Below, one piece after another: positions 1 through 12,315 of a DNA stretch of 64,000 nt (its first letter is position 1; each line of letters begins with the position of its first letter). The notes under the pieces are model-generated. The model did not search any database, was not told the origin of the DNA, and saw only the letters and a list, made by a program, of their open reading frames with translations. This DNA is from Brasenia schreberi. Its lineage: Eukaryota > Streptophyta > Magnoliopsida > Nymphaeales > Cabombaceae. A program made the translations under genes and the position numbers. Location: the NCBI GenBank assembly GCA_036023115.1, contig JAYKKT010000074.1:8712501-8776500 (forward strand), read 5' to 3'.

Positions 1-333
1 TGACTGAAACCACCCATTTGAACTGCCGGTTACGAGAACCAAGAGGTCCCCAGTTTTTGACCATCTCACACTATCTTCCAAGTATTTATGATTCAGCATG
101 GTACAATGAAGGCATCTCGCATCCTTTCTTTGCACTAACGAATCGAAAGAATTTTACATTTTATTTATAGATTGAAATAAAGTACAAAATAAGATGATGA
201 GCAGTCATCTCGCCATTGAATCTCTCTGACTTGATCTCACCAAGAAGCAGATCAACTCCACTGTAAAGACGGGAAGCAAAAGCAATACTACGAGTACAAT
301 TATTGAATAACAGTTCAAACATCAGATCCAAAT
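1..333. other. Flank 3' of the first proline-rich gene, no gene seen
   Basis: No coding pattern or recognisable repeat is visible. It lies downstream of the minus-strand gene at 334-978, so its right part is probably that gene's 3' untranslated region. Confidence 0.4.
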
Positions 334-978
334 CTAGGCACACTGGAATCCGGGTGGGATATCACAACCACAGTGATTAACAAGCATGGTGAATTTGTAA
401 TCATACTCAATCTTGATGCCCAAGAAGTCCGTCTTCACAACTTGACACAAGCATACGGCAGCCTCAAAATTAACCAAGCCCAATATGAGGGGGCAGCAAT
501 CAGAGTTCACTGGGCTCAGACCGCCGAGCAACCCTCCTAACAGTTCAATGCACACACCGAGCTTAAGTGTGTTGATAGGGCAGTGTCGTTCCACTGGTGT
601 TTGTGGAGGGTAGTCCTTTGGTACGTGTGGGGGGTGGTCCTTAGGAACTTTGGGCACTGAAGGAGGGCAGTCTGGTGACTTCGGTGGCGGTGGTGGTGGA
701 GGCTTGGGTACTGGCGGCGGAGGGCAGTTTGGTGTCTTTGGTGGCGGTGGTGGTGGAAGCTTGGGTACCGGCGGCGGTGGGCAGTTTGGTGACTTTGGTG
801 GCGGTTTTGGCACATGGGGTGTGTGTTTCTTGGGTTTGTCGCAGTCACATTCACATTTACAATGGGGCTTAGGTGGGGGCAGTGGCTTTTCACAAGGATT
901 TTGATCAGTGCAGCCACTGACAGATTGTGTCAGAAGCAGCAGTGATACTAGCAGAGAAGGGAACAGCGTGAATGCCAT
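334..978 (-). CDS. Hybrid proline-rich protein with 8-cysteine domain (14 kDa proline-rich protein DC2.15-like)
   Basis: Intronless 214-residue secreted protein, probably acting in the cell wall or at the plasma membrane/wall interface. The ATG is taken at 978 (MAFTLFPSLLV...); the longer open frame upstream has no ATG. Residues 1 to about 22 are a hydrophobic signal peptide ending near QSVSG. Residues about 30-133 are rich in Pro, Lys and Cys, with repeated PPPPPKSPNCPPPPVPK-like units. The C-terminal ~80 residues form the LTP/hydrophobic-seed 8CM domain: HCPINTLKLGVC, then CC, then VCLC, then NHCGC and the terminal PPGFQCA typical of HyPRPs. A TATA box lies about 80 bases upstream. The family is well known, but the substrate or partner of this member cannot be told from sequence. 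It pairs with a paralogue in divergent orientation near 7.1-7.5 kb. Confidence 0.93.
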   Translation of the reverse strand: MAFTLFPSLLVSLLLLTQSVSGCTDQNPCEKPLPPPKPHCKCECDCDKPKKHTPHVPKPPPKSPNCPPPPVPKLPPPPPPKTPNCPPPPVPKPPPPPPPKSPDCPPSVPKVPKDHPPHVPKDYPPQTPVERHCPINTLKLGVCIELLGGLLGGLSPVNSDCCPLILGLVNFEAAVCLCQVVKTDFLGIKIEYDYKFTMLVNHCGCDIPPGFQCA

Positions 979-1056
979 CTCCCAGAAGAACCACAAGACT
1001 TTGATTCTTTAATCAGCTCTTGCTGCAGTGAAAATGGAGATTACTGTTAAGGGGTG

Positions 1057-1063
1057 TTATATA
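1057..1063 (-). promoter_or_regulatory. TATA box of the minus-strand proline-rich gene
   Basis: On the minus strand the sequence reads TTCCTATATAACACC, about 80 bases upstream of the ATG at 978. The same TTCCTATATAACAC context occurs at 7022-7035 ahead of the paralogue, which supports both as core promoters. Confidence 0.75.
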
Positions 1064-2311
1064 GGAAGAAAAGTGAAGAAATCGATGGTAGATTCTCATA
1101 AATTTCTCTTTTATTCATGTGCAGCTGGCATCTGTTTAATGAACGGCAACATGCTTTGAACTTACTCTTGGTTGACCTAACTACATTATATTGCCTATCA
1201 AGCAATGCCAACTGCACATCTCTCTTGAGATTTGTGGGGTTGAATGTAACGAGAAGAGGTTTTAGAGGTGATTGATTGTAAGACATTTATTTGACAAAAT
1301 TATACGATTTTCATGGATGGCAGCATGGTGAATCGTAACATATAATCAAAGCGAAGTTATGCTATATAAACTTTCTTTTGTTCCTAGGTGAATCTCGAGG
1401 GTCGATAGTTTGCCACAAGCAGCATCGTATGCGATGACAGAAAGTTTCTGCTCCAGAAAGCCGGATTTATGATGTGACACTTGCAATTTGGCTATTGATG
1501 GAAGAGATTTCACTGATAAATAAGAGAAAACTACTCAAGTTATGATCTCCTTTGGGTTGCTAAGGGTACAAACAGGAGCTAAGGGTCACCAACAGTGAGG
1601 TTATCTACCCATACAGTGGTTGCAGAACTATCTAAAATTAGATCTTTTATAGAGTGGGTAGTGACTCGTTTTTCATTATTTCTTTTTCTTTTAAAGATTC
1701 AACGTGTGATGTTCCGGATCATATTTCGAATTTTCATGAAAATTCATGTCCTGGTAACGAAGACCAAATTCTCCGCCACGATCGCAGCCGGATAAGCAGA
1801 AGCCATGGCAGTTTCTCTTCGGGGTTAAGCTCTTTCACCATTGATTCTTGGCAATTGGACCAACTTTTCTTGCTCAGGTAATTAAGTTTTCATAGATATC
1901 ACGTGGGAAAGTAAAATTAAAATCCTTTGACGTCTGAGATCTTTAATTGCGTTTAACATATGCAGGTCACTAGTTTATGTGTTGAAACTTGCCATACTAC
2001 ATTTCTATTCATATATCTATCAGCGTGGATTGATTACCATCTTAAATTTTGAGCCTTTTCTGATGCACGGAATGGAAGGGTATGATGGAATCGATTGAAC
2101 TGTCAGATGGACTTAATTTACAAAGCAATATGACTTAAATATCTAAAACATAATTCACCAAGTTAATGCTGGTATTCTTTGGGCATGTGATGCTTAATTA
2201 GCACCCGGAGTTTTCGCCTTAAAGTCATGAGCCTGTGAGCAACAAATTTATCTTTAATGGTAGAATATAGACATCCAAATCATCAAGGCAGGTCAGGCAC
2301 TGAATGAACTT

Positions 2312-2382
2312 TGAACAAGGTTTAACTTTTTCATCATGATTTGTATGTATGAACAAGGTTTAACTTTTTCATCATAATTTGA
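2312..2382. repeat. Short tandem direct repeat (two ~33-bp copies)
   Basis: TGAACAAGGTTTAACTTTTT followed by CATCATgATTTG occurs at 2312-2344 and again at 2350-2382 with one substitution. This is a local duplication in non-coding DNA. Confidence 0.8.
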
Positions 2383-3408
2383 TTCGGGTATGAACCCGAT
2401 TAATCACTGAGCGAAAAGATTAGAATTTTCCATATACATAAATAAAAAAACTTAGAATTTTATTTTAATGAACTCGGTTGCATTCAGGAACGCGAATTGG
2501 AACCTTGCATTCATTTCGGGTCAACACATATTCGGGTTTTCAGAAGAATGTGAATGGATCCTTACTTGACAATGGGTGTGAAGGATGAGGAGCTTCAAAC
2601 ACGAAACGGGACGAAGTCAAGGGAACATCTGCAAACCCAAGAAATCGACTGTCTACGCAGTAAAACAGTTTTCTACCCGAATCCTACTCTTTTAGCTAGT
2701 CAGACACGGATTTGGAACGAAAGAAAATGAATTCTAAGAGGGACCTACATCCAGTTATCTGGGATCCAATTAAATCGTTTACAGTAATGGTAAGATTTGA
2801 CTCGAATCTAACACATTGACATCCCTAGTAAAATCACGAGCCTTTGAACTTCAATTGGTTTAGTCAATCCTTCTATCACCTATGCATTTAGCTGGGTAAG
2901 TCTTTTGGACCCTTGGCCAGGTGAGCCAAGTTGCTTATTAGCTCAAGCACAGCCTTGTACTTGAGGGCATTGCATCTAAAGTGAATGGTACGTCCTTTGG
3001 GCAAAGGTTTAAAGCACTAACAGTCAACCTAATTGAAAGATAAACTAATATTTGCAGTACTGAGAGTCAAACAAAGCCTATCATATGGAACTTCTCCAAT
3101 ATCGGGTTCCTACATGAGCATCAACACCCAAAAGAACTGAACAAGGACTCTCATGGCCCTGTCGCCAACTTAAATCCGTGCTGAAGTTCAGGTCGTTTAA
3201 TGGTTCAGCTGAGCCAAGAATCAAAGACAAAGACGAGCTGCACATGCAAGATAGTATTTTATTACCATATGATTATAAATCTTGACTGTTTGACTACGGG
3301 TGTACGTTCATTCTGGAATCCATGTATTCAGGTTCTTACAAGGTCATGTTTTATACATGTACCACCAACGTCCCGTTGATCACACGCGCGGACACGCACG
3401 CACACACG

Positions 3409-3441
3409 TATATATATATATATATATATATGGAGAGAGAG
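3409..3441. repeat. (TA)n(GA)n microsatellite
   Basis: A run of about 11 TA units followed by GAGAGAGA, preceded by CACACA. Confidence 0.9.
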
Positions 3442-4418
3442 TTTTAGTTTTCAAATTATTTTGTATGAACCATTCATGTACCTGTGTGGACAACAGGGAA
3501 ATAAAGGGCCTGTAGTTGGACAGACCCACTAATTTCTGAGCCTATTAGAGATGAAACCCTTTAATGGCCATGATCTGGTTTGATGCTTTTTTTTAGAGTG
3601 GTCTCTGAATTAGTTTTGATTTTAAAGCTGTATACCAGATATTTGTATTGTCGTTAAGAATTGCTGTACGCATGAGGACTGATTCGCATCATCAGACTAT
3701 ATAACGATTGTTAAATCATAAGTTGCCGTCGTCGCTACGTACAAGTAAGAAGGTTGTGATGAAGAATACATAAAACAATGGAGATTTTGTCTTCTTCGGT
3801 GGAGTTTGCTTGGTCTCTCCGCTTTCGCAACACTGTCTTGAAAGTCTACTGGAAGTAGTAGTATACAAGCTTGTGGTAGGTGATGGTGTTTGTGCCCCGC
3901 CTATCATGCCGTTTGTTGGCGCCATTAGAGGTTTCATGATACAAGAATTGCAGACTGAGACAATTTGTAGTGAATTTGCTTGCTAGTCGGGCTCTGCAAC
4001 TTCATCCGGGAACTCATGTTACCACGAACCATCATTTGGCATTCGACGACTTGTCTCAGGGATCTCTATTCCACGCTATTGACTGTTTGATTTCTTCGGG
4101 CTTTGGCCCCGTTTCTTTACCGCGAAAAGAAAACAACGGAGCATTTGAAAGGTAACTACAGTAGCATGGACTATATTCACAGTGTCTCCTACCTTGCTCT
4201 CGTTATGGTTAATGGATGTGAAGAAGGTCTAGCACGGTTTCCTCCTGTTACAGGGAAATCAGTGGTTCAAATTCTCTAGTCTCTATCCCTTCTGTAAGTC
4301 CATGCCCATCATAAACCCCTAGGCCTTCGTAGACACAAAAAGAAAAAGAAAATATCCTTGAACCAAAGAATCATCAAGCCGAAGAAATCAACATGAACGA
4401 ATTATCTTTTCAGCCAGA

Positions 4419-4566
<148 letters not shown>

Positions 4567-5959
4567 GCGATTATGAGGAAAAGTATCCTATTGCCTCAGC
4601 CGCTGGTAACAAGCACCAGTAATGAGCTTTACCCTCTTGAAAATTTGAAGACTTGAACCCGCAAGACATATATAGTACCAAGGAGCTTTGCCTTCGGTTT
4701 GAAAGAGAAAGCAGGAAAGAATCAGTCCAGTAGATTTTACTGAGCTTCCGAAAATCACAAACAATGCAAAATAGGAATTTCAAAATTGGCATAAAAGGGG
4801 GTGTTCAATACATTTGACATCTTTGACATCCTTGTATCCAACAAAAAAGTAGCAGACTAACATATTTAGTTGGCATCCATTAGCAGAAGAAATATTTGAT
4901 GGTAAGCCAATCATTTTCTCATTATTTCCCTACTCGCTTCCCTCTGTTGTCCTTTTTTTTTTCAGGACTCTCTGTTGCCTTCTTATTTCTTACATATATA
5001 TATATATATATATTCATTATAATATAATACGTTTATATATTATTCATTATCGCTTGTAATATTATGTAATACCTTTTCATGTCGCTTCGCCGGCCTTGAA
5101 CATACTGATATAGCCGCGACTAATTTTTCAATCTGAAGCCAAAGCCAAAGTCTTTTCCCTCACTAGATGGGTGTCTGCATCGATTCTTAATTGACATTGA
5201 CCCCAATCGTGTTTCACATTAGCATTTAACCCAAAAAAGTCAGATCAAAGCCAATCTAATTGATTATGACAAAATTCATTTGTAGTGGCAAATGCCTCTA
5301 ATAGCATTGTAACTATATAACAATATTGTGAACTGAAAGTCTCCAATGCTACCGATAATATTGTTAGCCAGATCAACTTTGTTATGTATGAAGGCGCCTT
5401 TTCTGTTAATTGTGCTGAGAAATTGCATCTTATCCAAGGATCAATTGCATTCTGTAGAAACAGTGACCCGAGGAGTTAATGTGACAGCATTGAACCACTA
5501 CCTTCTTGAATTTCTCTTTTATTCCCAGTAACTCTCCTGATGAACTGAAACAACCACTCTATAACTCCCCGGCTACGATCCTCGTCCCTGGGATGAGGAG
5601 GCAGTATACTCAGGGGAGTCAAACCCCTAGAAGCCAAAGATCCTTTCCACAATGCCAAAATCGCTTGTCTTGGGCAACAACTTCCGGTTTAGAAGTTCTG
5701 AATCCATCCCTAACCGAATGTATAGAGCCTTGCAACTTAAAAAGATCTTTTAGGTTGATTCTTCAATACTTTTTTCATTTGTAAGATGGGCAACATCTTC
5801 ATGCAAGGCAAGAGACTTTGCTAATGCCTACCAGCGCAGAAACTATATGGTTGCGCACTTTCTTTTTCGGTGAGGAATCGGCCGGGCTGAAGCCTGAAAG
5901 ATCAAAAGCTATTACAAGTTACAGTAGCAGGGTAACCCCCACCCCCCCTCCCCCTCACC

Positions 5960-5960
<1 letters not shown>

Positions 5961-5990
<30 letters not shown>

Positions 5991-6001
5991 ACACACACAC
6001 A
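5961..6001. repeat. 30-base C homopolymer followed by (AC)n
   Basis: Thirty consecutive C residues at 5961-5990, preceded by a C-rich stretch and followed by an AC run. Long poly-C is uncommon in plant DNA and is an error-prone context for sequencing. Confidence 0.9.
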
Positions 6002-7025
6002 TACTAGAAGAAGCGGTCTAATTAGTGGGCATACAGAAGTGTGTACCCCATGGAGAATCCAAAGCAAAACAAGCCACCCTCATTTTCAATTTTGAACTGT
6101 ATAAGCTTCGGTACGCCATCTCACCCTGCTGGGTATCTATTATTTCGCTGGTAACAATTATTTTTTTCAAGAAAGAAAGAGTTCTACTGTGCATATTTTA
6201 GAAACAGTTCGCAAACCTGCAGCTGCGCATTGTACACACTCGAAATGAAAAAGAAGTTCGCGTTCACGAAGTCGTCATACGCAGGAGGGGAGTGGAAAAC
6301 AGAGGTACTATTTTAATTATCTAATGATCTTATAGGGTGTCCCCAAAGTGTGATGCTTAGTACTTCCTACTTGATATGAAAATTCAATTAGTTATTCACT
6401 CTTAACAGAACCAAATCAAGGTCTTCTCCGCCAGTATTTGATTTCCCACAGCATGTCAAGACAGATTTTGTAGAAGTCGACCCAAATCCCAAGACAAGAT
6501 TTATATGGTTCAAGGAAAGTATTCTTCCTTCTCCTAATTGCGGCTACAAAGGAATTCGATCAATAAGATTATAAGTTACAATATGGGATAGAAAAAATAC
6601 CGATGTCATTCATGCTCCATGCACATCAAACCCCAACAAGGGTGTGTACACGGTTTTAGTTTGAATCAGCTACTTCTAGAATTGAATTCAACCAGCCAGA
6701 GAGTCTCTGCTCTCCCCTAGACATCATTCATCGTAACAGCATTTGTATAAATGGCCTCAGAGTTGAAATATAACTATTCGTAGCTGGGTTATTGGTCGAT
6801 AATGGAGTTGTTACCACTCACACATCGCAAGAGATGCACTGCAAAACAAGCTTGATTTGCCGTCACGATTGAAAAACTTCCATGCAATGAGCCTGCAGTT
6901 AATGCGCCTAAACTAGAGTCCCAAGGCAATGGATTATTGAATTCAGACTTCATGCATAGCTCTCACATGGCTACGGCCACAAATTTCAATGCAGAAAATG
7001 CGATTGACGTCTTCCCTACTCTTCC

Positions 7026-7032
7026 TATATAA
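7026..7032 (+). promoter_or_regulatory. TATA box of the plus-strand proline-rich gene
   Basis: TATATAA within TTCCTATATAACACACC, about 95 bases upstream of the ATG at 7122. It matches the context of the TATA box of the minus-strand paralogue. Confidence 0.75.
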
Positions 7033-7121
7033 CACACCATCTAGCGTATCCCACACTCACCACCAAAACAGCAAGAGAACAAGCATCTAAGTGTGTGTCT
7101 TTCTGTTAGAGAGAGAAACAG

Positions 7122-7533
7122 ATGGCGTCCAAATTTTATTCCTTCTTTGGTGCTATTAATGGTGCTCATTCAATGCGCTGTTGCTTGCTTTACTAACAAC
7201 TGCGAGACACCACCCCCATGCCACTCTGGTTGCGAACAATCACCCCCGTGCGAGTCTGGTTGTACACCAAGGAGGCCGCGCAGCTGCCCAGTCGACGGCG
7301 GCAGGCTCGGTGGGTGCCATGGCCTCCTTGACGGACTGCTCTTCGGTCATCCGCTCTTTGGTTCTCCCTGTTGCGGCCTCTTCCATGGGTTGTTTGATGA
7401 TGAACAAGCTTCTTGTGCATGCCATGTCGCCCGTCGAGGCTTCGTCGGTGATCCCAACGAGTGCCACCGGAGATTCAGTCTGCTTGCCAACCATTGTGGC
7501 TGTAACGTTCCCAGTGGATATAGGTGCCATTAG
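7122..7533 (+). CDS. Hybrid proline-rich/8-cysteine domain protein with a frame break near the start
   Basis: Secreted small Cys-rich protein, paralogue of the gene at 334-978. The 8CM domain is clear: [34 protein letters not shown] and the stop at 7531-7533. The signal sequence ([18 protein letters not shown]) and mature part lie in one open frame beginning without an ATG near 7093. The natural-looking ATG at 7122 (ATGGCGTCC, followed by AAATTTTATTCC) is out of frame with it by one base, and its own frame ends after about 24 codons. An extra base in the A/T run near 7131-7137 would explain this. The first in-frame ATG is 7159, which would give 124 residues with a shortened signal peptide. 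The Pro-rich region is much reduced ([18 protein letters not shown]). It could be a recent pseudogene, a sequencing error, or a gene using the internal ATG. Confidence 0.75.
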
Positions 7534-7750
7534 ATGTTACGGCCCCTACTGCTATGAGCTTGATCGGTTCCGGCTTCGTCTTCATGCGGAGGGTCTCGTT
7601 CAAGTGGTGTGTGCTCTTGGTGAGCTCAAATAAGTGTTTTGTCGTCTGTGTTAGTTGTCTTAAGTAGCAGTGAATCAGCTTAACATCCGATTTCCATTTT
7701 TTTCTCTTTTTATTTTGGTGTTTTTGCTTTTCAGTGAGTTCAACCATGAT
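7534..7750. other. 3' flank of the second proline-rich gene
   Basis: No coding pattern. Probably the 3' untranslated region, running into the microsatellite cluster. Confidence 0.4.
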
Positions 7751-7753
7751 CCT

Positions 7754-8056
<303 letters not shown>

Positions 8057-8591
8057 GATTGAATAGTTTTTACTTAAATTTAAAAGAAAAGTACATATCT
8101 ACTTTTTGCTTTTAACATTTTAAAGTTATTTTTTAAAATAAAAAAGTAACTTAATTGTATTGGTGCACCACTGAGAATGATGCATTCAATTCATATTTCA
8201 TATATGTGAGACCCATATGAGTGGTGTATTAATAAATAAAATCTGGACAATTCGATATTTTGATCAAATGATAAAAGGTACATATTTACTTTTGCATTTT
8301 TAAATTAAAAAAAATTCAAATTCAAATTGCACTGGTGCACCACTCAAGAATGGTGCATTAAATCCATATCTCATATGTGGGAGATCGGATTTGGTGCACG
8401 TTATGTTATCGTACTTCCCTTGGCAACTATTAGTTTGTTGAGTACTAAGAAATTAAAATTGTAAGACGAAATTCGAGTGTCTTTTCTTTTGGTTTTTTAC
8501 GTTTGAAGACTATGATGATGTTTAAGAAGGTAGCAGTCATAAATTGATGGGTTCCAAGGAATTATTAACAGACAACCGGGTTTGGTTAAAT

Positions 8592-8593
8592 AC

Positions 8594-8648
<55 letters not shown>

Positions 8649-8900
8649 CATCGAGTGTTTGATCAAATGAGATGGTTCCTCATGATTTAAAAAGTAAAAA
8701 TTAATAACTTACTTTATGCTTCGTTAAGTACATCAGCTCAAAAAACAAAAAACAAAATATTGTTTTACTTTTACCTTTTAAATCGTCACCGTTCTTCTCT
8801 TCCAATCGAAGAGTGAGATTGTGTTTTCCATCGGTTTGTATAACCTTCTCTCTCTCCCTCTCTCTCTATATGTGTGCGTGCGTGCGTGCGCGTGTGCCTG
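8592..8900. repeat. Microsatellite-bounded AT-rich module
   Basis: (CT)n(CA)n(TA)n at 8592-8648 is followed by ~200 bp of AT-rich sequence with TTTAAAAAGTAAAAA and TTTTACTTTTACCTTTTAAA motifs, then by CT, AT, GT and GCGT repeats from about 8848. The layout matches the modules at 12.1, 13.2, 15.6, 16.2 and 17.1 kb. Confidence 0.5.
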
Positions 8901-9618
8901 CAGATAAATTGGTACTCAAGTCTTAAAACAATGATTGTGTAGATCGGGATGAACCTCGCCTTCGTGTGAATCCGCAGCTAATCACGACGAAGATTACTTC
9001 TCATTCCCTAATTTCCTAATAATTCTTAATCATCACAGCAAAAATTTCTAGACTATAAAGTTTATCACTGTACGTAGCTCCAGTTTTGAACTATTCTGAT
9101 CTTTCAAGGAAGCCTTCGCCTCCCTAGTTTTGCTATTTGAATTGCGTCGCCATCTTTGACCTGCGTTAACAGGTTCCTATACGAAAAGCTTCGAAAATAC
9201 AAGAAATCCTTTCGAAGCCTTAAAGTTGTTACATGGATTTCACTGAAAATAATTAGAAAAAGCACTAATCCATGGCATCTCAAGGATATTCTCATGCATT
9301 ATCTCTGTAAGATGCCAAATAGTGGCACCATTGTATATAACAGACCCTCCTCCTCCAATCTATGAAGGCATATTTTCTGAATGATGTCACTGTTTGAGTT
9401 CAGATTGCTAGCAGTCAGAGTATCAAAGCATCAAAAACAGTTTAGAATGATTGAAAAGTGGCTTCATAAATGGACCTTTATTCCCCTTTTCATGTTAAGC
9501 ATTAGATTATCAAGCTTGGCACTGAAAGTTACACCCTCTTCATCTTTTTCTTCGTCCATGTGGCCACCAATCTTTACCAAAGATCCATCCATTGTTGTGG
9601 AGGACTACAATATGTTAG

Positions 9619-9679
9619 ATGTGATAATTACTTAATTGTAAACAAATATATATTGTTTGCTATTAAGTAATTATCACAT
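9619..9679. repeat. Perfect foldback hairpin (18-bp arms)
   Basis: ATGTGATAATTACTTAAT at 9619-9636 is the exact reverse complement of 9662-9679. The 25-base loop is itself near-palindromic (AAACAA...TTGTTT), so the whole forms a ~60-base stem. A foldback MITE is the likeliest explanation; a small-RNA hairpin is possible. Confidence 0.8.
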
Positions 9680-9810
9680 TTAATACAATATAATATTTGA
9701 TTTTTGAAATGGTAGAAAATCAAAGGCTCCTAATTCGCAAAGAACCATATAAATGCCCTAGATATTAACATTTTTTACCTTAAAATTAGTAAATAAGTGA
9801 ATTTTTTTTT

Positions 9811-9902
9811 ATACAATGGGGAGGCTCAAGCCAATGCACACCCGGGTATTGACCTCATGACTTGACCTTTAACTTGTGAGTCGGCCCCCTAGCCATGTTA
9901 GA
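9811..9902 (-). repeat. tRNA-derived SINE-like repeat
   Basis: Read on the minus strand it has an A-box-like segment (ATGGCTAGGGGGCCGACTCA), a B-box-like GAGGTCAATACCC, a CATTGGCTTGAGCCTCCCC 3' part and a terminal A run (T run at 9801-9809 on the plus strand). Relatives occur at 10.2 and 10.7 kb. Confidence 0.55.
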
Positions 9903-10001
9903 TATGGCTTTTTGTGCGGTAAGTGATGTAAACATGCGATCTAATTACTGATTTTTTCTTTTTTTGGTATTTGATTGATGTAAATCTAAAAATACAGGGG
10001 A

Positions 10002-10099
10002 AATTATGGGCTGGATGGATGTTGTGGTGGCAAGTTCGATTCCTGGGGGTGCATGCCTGTGTGTTTGTTAGGCTTCGCCCTCCATAAACAAAAAAAAAA
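10002..10099 (+). repeat. SINE-like repeat with B box and A tail
   Basis: Contains AGTTCGATTCCTGGGGGTGC (B-box-like), then TGTTAGGCTTCGCCCTCC and an A-rich tail at 10087-10099. A second member with the same order is at 29560-29641. Confidence 0.5.
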
Positions 10100-10189
10100 G
10101 TATGTAGATCTGCCACTGCCTAGGGGAACATTATAACTCAAAGAGACCCTTCCTTTCATATTAAGCTTCAAGTGTAACTTACAGGACAA

Positions 10190-10315
10190 CGAGCAGTAGG
10201 TCACTTGGCCAGGGGGTCGACTCAAAAGATGGAGGTCATGAGTTCAACACCCGGGGGCGTTTAGCATCGGCCTTTATCAAGGTCGAGCACTCGGTCAAGC
10301 CGACTGTACTTTACA
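10190..10315 (+). repeat. SINE-like repeat
   Basis: ACTTGGCCAGGGGGTCGACT resembles a tRNA A-box region, and GGTCATGAGTTCAACACCCG resembles a B box. Same family as the antisense copy at 9811-9902. Confidence 0.45.
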
Positions 10316-10654
10316 CTATTTACCTGACCAACTAAAACCAATCATATTTCAACTGTGAACCTGTTAATCGGATCCAAATAACAATTGGATTCGGATCTAG
10401 TGTTAGGCCATTGCATCCAAACATGAACACAAAATACTAGCCTATCAGCTAAATTTGAATCTTTTTGTATTAATGCATCTGATTGGGTTTTATATTCAAA
10501 TGTATCAAGCAAAACCTCATAAACACCAAGAACATTCAGACAAAGAAACATGAAGCCCATCAAGCATTGTCTAGTGACATAATATGGCTAAAATCAGCTG
10601 GTAAGTTTTGTCATATGGACACTGCAATGCACCATCTTTTGTTTTTCTGTACAT

Positions 10655-10760
10655 TGGGGACATTGAAGACAGATGCACGCCCTCGGGTATTGAACTCGTG
10701 ACCTTAGACTTATGAGTTGACTGCCTAACCCAGTGAGCCATTGCTTATTGTGCTACCGAT
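10655..10760 (-). repeat. SINE-like repeat, antisense
   Basis: The plus strand carries CCCTCGGGTATTGAACTCGTGACC and TTGACTGCCTAACCCAGTGAGCCAT in pieces. Reverse-complemented, these give A-box-like and B-box-like segments in the order expected for a tRNA-derived SINE. Confidence 0.45.
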
Positions 10761-11820
10761 GCACCATTTTGTTATTAAGTTCCAATCAACAAAATGGTAG
10801 GCCAACACGAGACGGGATCGAATCGCGATTTCATTGTGACCTGGATGATAATTGACTCAACCTATTTGTTTTCTATGGCATGGTTTTGAATGATAGTGGG
10901 GCTGGTAAAAGACCAGAATAAACCGAACAGGAGCTGCATGCATTGTTAGAATGTTCATATTGAGCTTGTTAGCTCATTCGAGCCATGCCGAGCATGAAGA
11001 GAACAGAAGCTGAGTTCGATCATGAACTTCACAAAAGTTGATCCCTTTAAGTTAATAATTTACTTTTATTGCATAAGTTCAAAATGAAATTTCTTAGAAT
11101 TTAAGTAAAAAACATTTTCTTTTACAAAATTTCTGGGAAATTTTAACTCATGTTGCCATAGAAGAACACATTTAAGACTCAATCATAGTTCTGTTTTGCA
11201 AGCAACATGAATCCAATGTGAGCTAGCTGGCTTTGTAAGCTAATGATGGTTCAGTTTTGGCTTGTATAACCTTGTACTCTGAAACACATGCTCTTATACA
11301 AGCAAAGCTAAACAAGCTTATTGAGTCAATTTAAACCATGAATAGCTTAATAAACCAACCAGCTCATATTGGGTTCATTTGCCTCACTAACAGATCATTC
11401 CTCAGCGTGATCGAACACGTCGATCCGATCAACTCGGTTCGATCCTCAGCCTAATGTTTAAGCTAACTTCTTGGGGAGTCATGCTTCAGCAAGTTATTCT
11501 AGGCTGAGGAAGACTAGCACTTTGCTTTGTGCTGCCTACGTACGCTAAGGATAGACTCTGTGCTACCCCACCCGCACCCACTTTGGTATAATCCACTCTG
11601 CGCTACCCCACCCCACTTCAACCTATAAAAACAAATTAAAAAAAATAGTTTATAATATGTTTTACGTGAAAGATAAAATATACTCTATAGTATTTCATAT
11701 CATTAAATTAAAATTGATTGTATATATTTATAATTATATTATTATAAAATATGTACTTACCTCTGACGTATCAATCATATTCACCTTTTGCTTTTTGGTA
11801 GTATGATTGTAATTTAAAAG

Positions 11821-11988
11821 AATTTGAGGATTTCTAAAAAAAGATAATATTATTTCACTCGTGTATCCAAAAAGTAATAATAAGACATGAGTGAATCATG
11901 AATTTGAGGATTTTGAAAAAAGATGAAAGATAATATTATTTCACTCATGTATCCGAAAAGTAATAATAAGACATGAGTGAATTGTGTC
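11821..11988. repeat. Tandem duplication of an ~80-bp AT-rich unit
   Basis: Two consecutive copies (11821-11900 and 11901-11988) share AATTTGAGGATTT, AAAGATAATATTATTTCACT and AAAAGTAATAATAAGACATG. The second copy has a small insertion. Confidence 0.85.
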
Positions 11989-12013
11989 AATGATGGGTAG
12001 CATTTAACCATTC

Positions 12014-12315
<302 letters not shown>

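Noticed and set aside
3716..3937. 73-codon minus-strand frame with a hydrophobic C-terminal part
   Set aside because: It looks superficially like a small membrane protein, but no family, promoter or conserved motif supports it.
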